Source: JAMCZC01 sp964364925
GTDB taxonomy: Bacteria; Patescibacteriota; Microgenomatia; Levybacterales; UBA12049
Direction of reading: 5' to 3'
Assembly (NCBI GenBank): GCA_964364925.1
Contig: CAYIOB010000012.1
Span: 1 to 19,567, forward strand
DNA length: 19,567 nucleotides
A program made the position numbers and the translations under genes. Under the pieces are notes generated by a model, which saw only the letters and a list, made by a program, of their open reading frames with translations, searched no databases and was not told where the DNA came from. The first letter of the stretch is position 1. Every line of letters starts with the position of its first letter. This document shows positions 19,369 through 19,567 of this stretch, piece after piece.

Positions 19369-19567
19369 CTAAGCCTCAGCCAAATCTTTTTCCACCCTGT
19401 TTAATAAAACTGCATTTACTGCAACAATAATTGAAGATATGCTCATTAAAAGAGCCGCTATTTCCGGTCTTAAAGAAATTTGAAATGAGGGATATAAAAC
19501 TCCTGCTGCTATTGGAATTGCCAAAAGATTATAAATAGAAGCCCAGAAAAGGTTTTCTTTCATTTTC
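19369..19567 (-). CDS. P1B-type (copper) ATPase, C-terminal end only
   Basis: The frame is open to the right edge, so only the last 66 codons or so are visible. The sequence KENLFWASIYNLLAIPIAAG, then LYPSF, LRPEIAALLMSISSIIVAVNAVLLNR is the typical last pair of helices of a heavy-metal-pumping P1B ATPase, with the N-x-Y-N and M-S-x-S elements that help form the transmembrane metal site in CopA proteins. It most likely exports copper. The catalytic domains and any metal-binding N-terminal domains lie outside the window. First visible gene of the metal operon. Confidence 0.88.
   Translation of the reverse strand, partial: KMKENLFWASIYNLLAIPIAAGVLYPSFQISLRPEIAALLMSISSIIVAVNAVLLNRVEKDLAEA

Overview
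The window looks like a piece of a Candidate Phyla Radiation (Patescibacteria) genome, most likely Microgenomates-like. That placement is inference from style: AT-rich coding, compact all-minus-strand operons, many small membrane-anchored thioredoxin-fold proteins, several promoters abutting the start codon, and hairpin-rich intergenic spacers. There is no rRNA, tRNA or CRISPR here to test it. Every confident gene is on the minus strand, so transcription runs from high to low coordinates.

Layout in transcription order. (1) 19567-16297: the C-terminus of a P1B-type metal ATPase, a YHS metal-binding protein, a CcdA/DsbD-like membrane protein, an anchored peroxiredoxin-like protein, a DUF5676-like protein, a membrane protein with a CC-x-H motif, and an anchored extracytoplasmic protein. 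(2) 16280-14896: a BlaI/MecI/CopY-type repressor and a BlaR1-like M56 metalloprotease with no penicillin-binding sensor domain. (3) 14885-13229: a small anchored protein ending in GGC and a protein with three tandem thioredoxin-like domains. (4) 13220-8017: a nine-gene operon with a Cys-rich membrane protein, a plastocyanin-like cupredoxin, small membrane proteins, a His-rich protein, a DUF3105 protein, CcdA, an anchored thioredoxin and a Cys-rich small protein. (5) 7945-4555: a DsbA-like oxidoreductase, a membrane protein with an intramembrane CxxC, a second cupredoxin and a multicopper oxidase with a Met-rich loop. (6) 4441-2776: trxA and trxB, with pieces of other trxB copies and hairpin elements around trxB. 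(7) 2503-1: a beta-helix surface protein, a small secreted ORF and an incomplete phosphodiester glycosidase-like protein.

The main discovery is a regulon. Four near-identical palindromes (CTACTAC-N5-GTAGTAG; the one before the repressor gene lacks the outermost pair) lie before the repressor gene and before units 3, 4 and 5. At each site the palindrome covers a -10 box placed 17-18 bases after TTGACA/T. No beta-lactamase or penicillin-binding protein is present. The controlled genes are copper and thiol redox proteins, so a BlaI/BlaR-type switch seems to have been recruited for extracytoplasmic copper or disulfide homeostasis. One testable model is that electrons from NADPH pass through TrxB, TrxA and CcdA to anchored thioredoxins, and perhaps on through cupredoxins to the multicopper oxidase and oxygen.

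The second discovery is a set of structured hairpin elements. Type R1 (three copies) has helices that covary around constant internal loops. Two copies sit at the predicted 5' ends of the trxA mRNA and the unit-3 mRNA. Type R2 (two copies) flanks trxB exactly where it is bordered by a short head and two short tails of diverged trxB genes.
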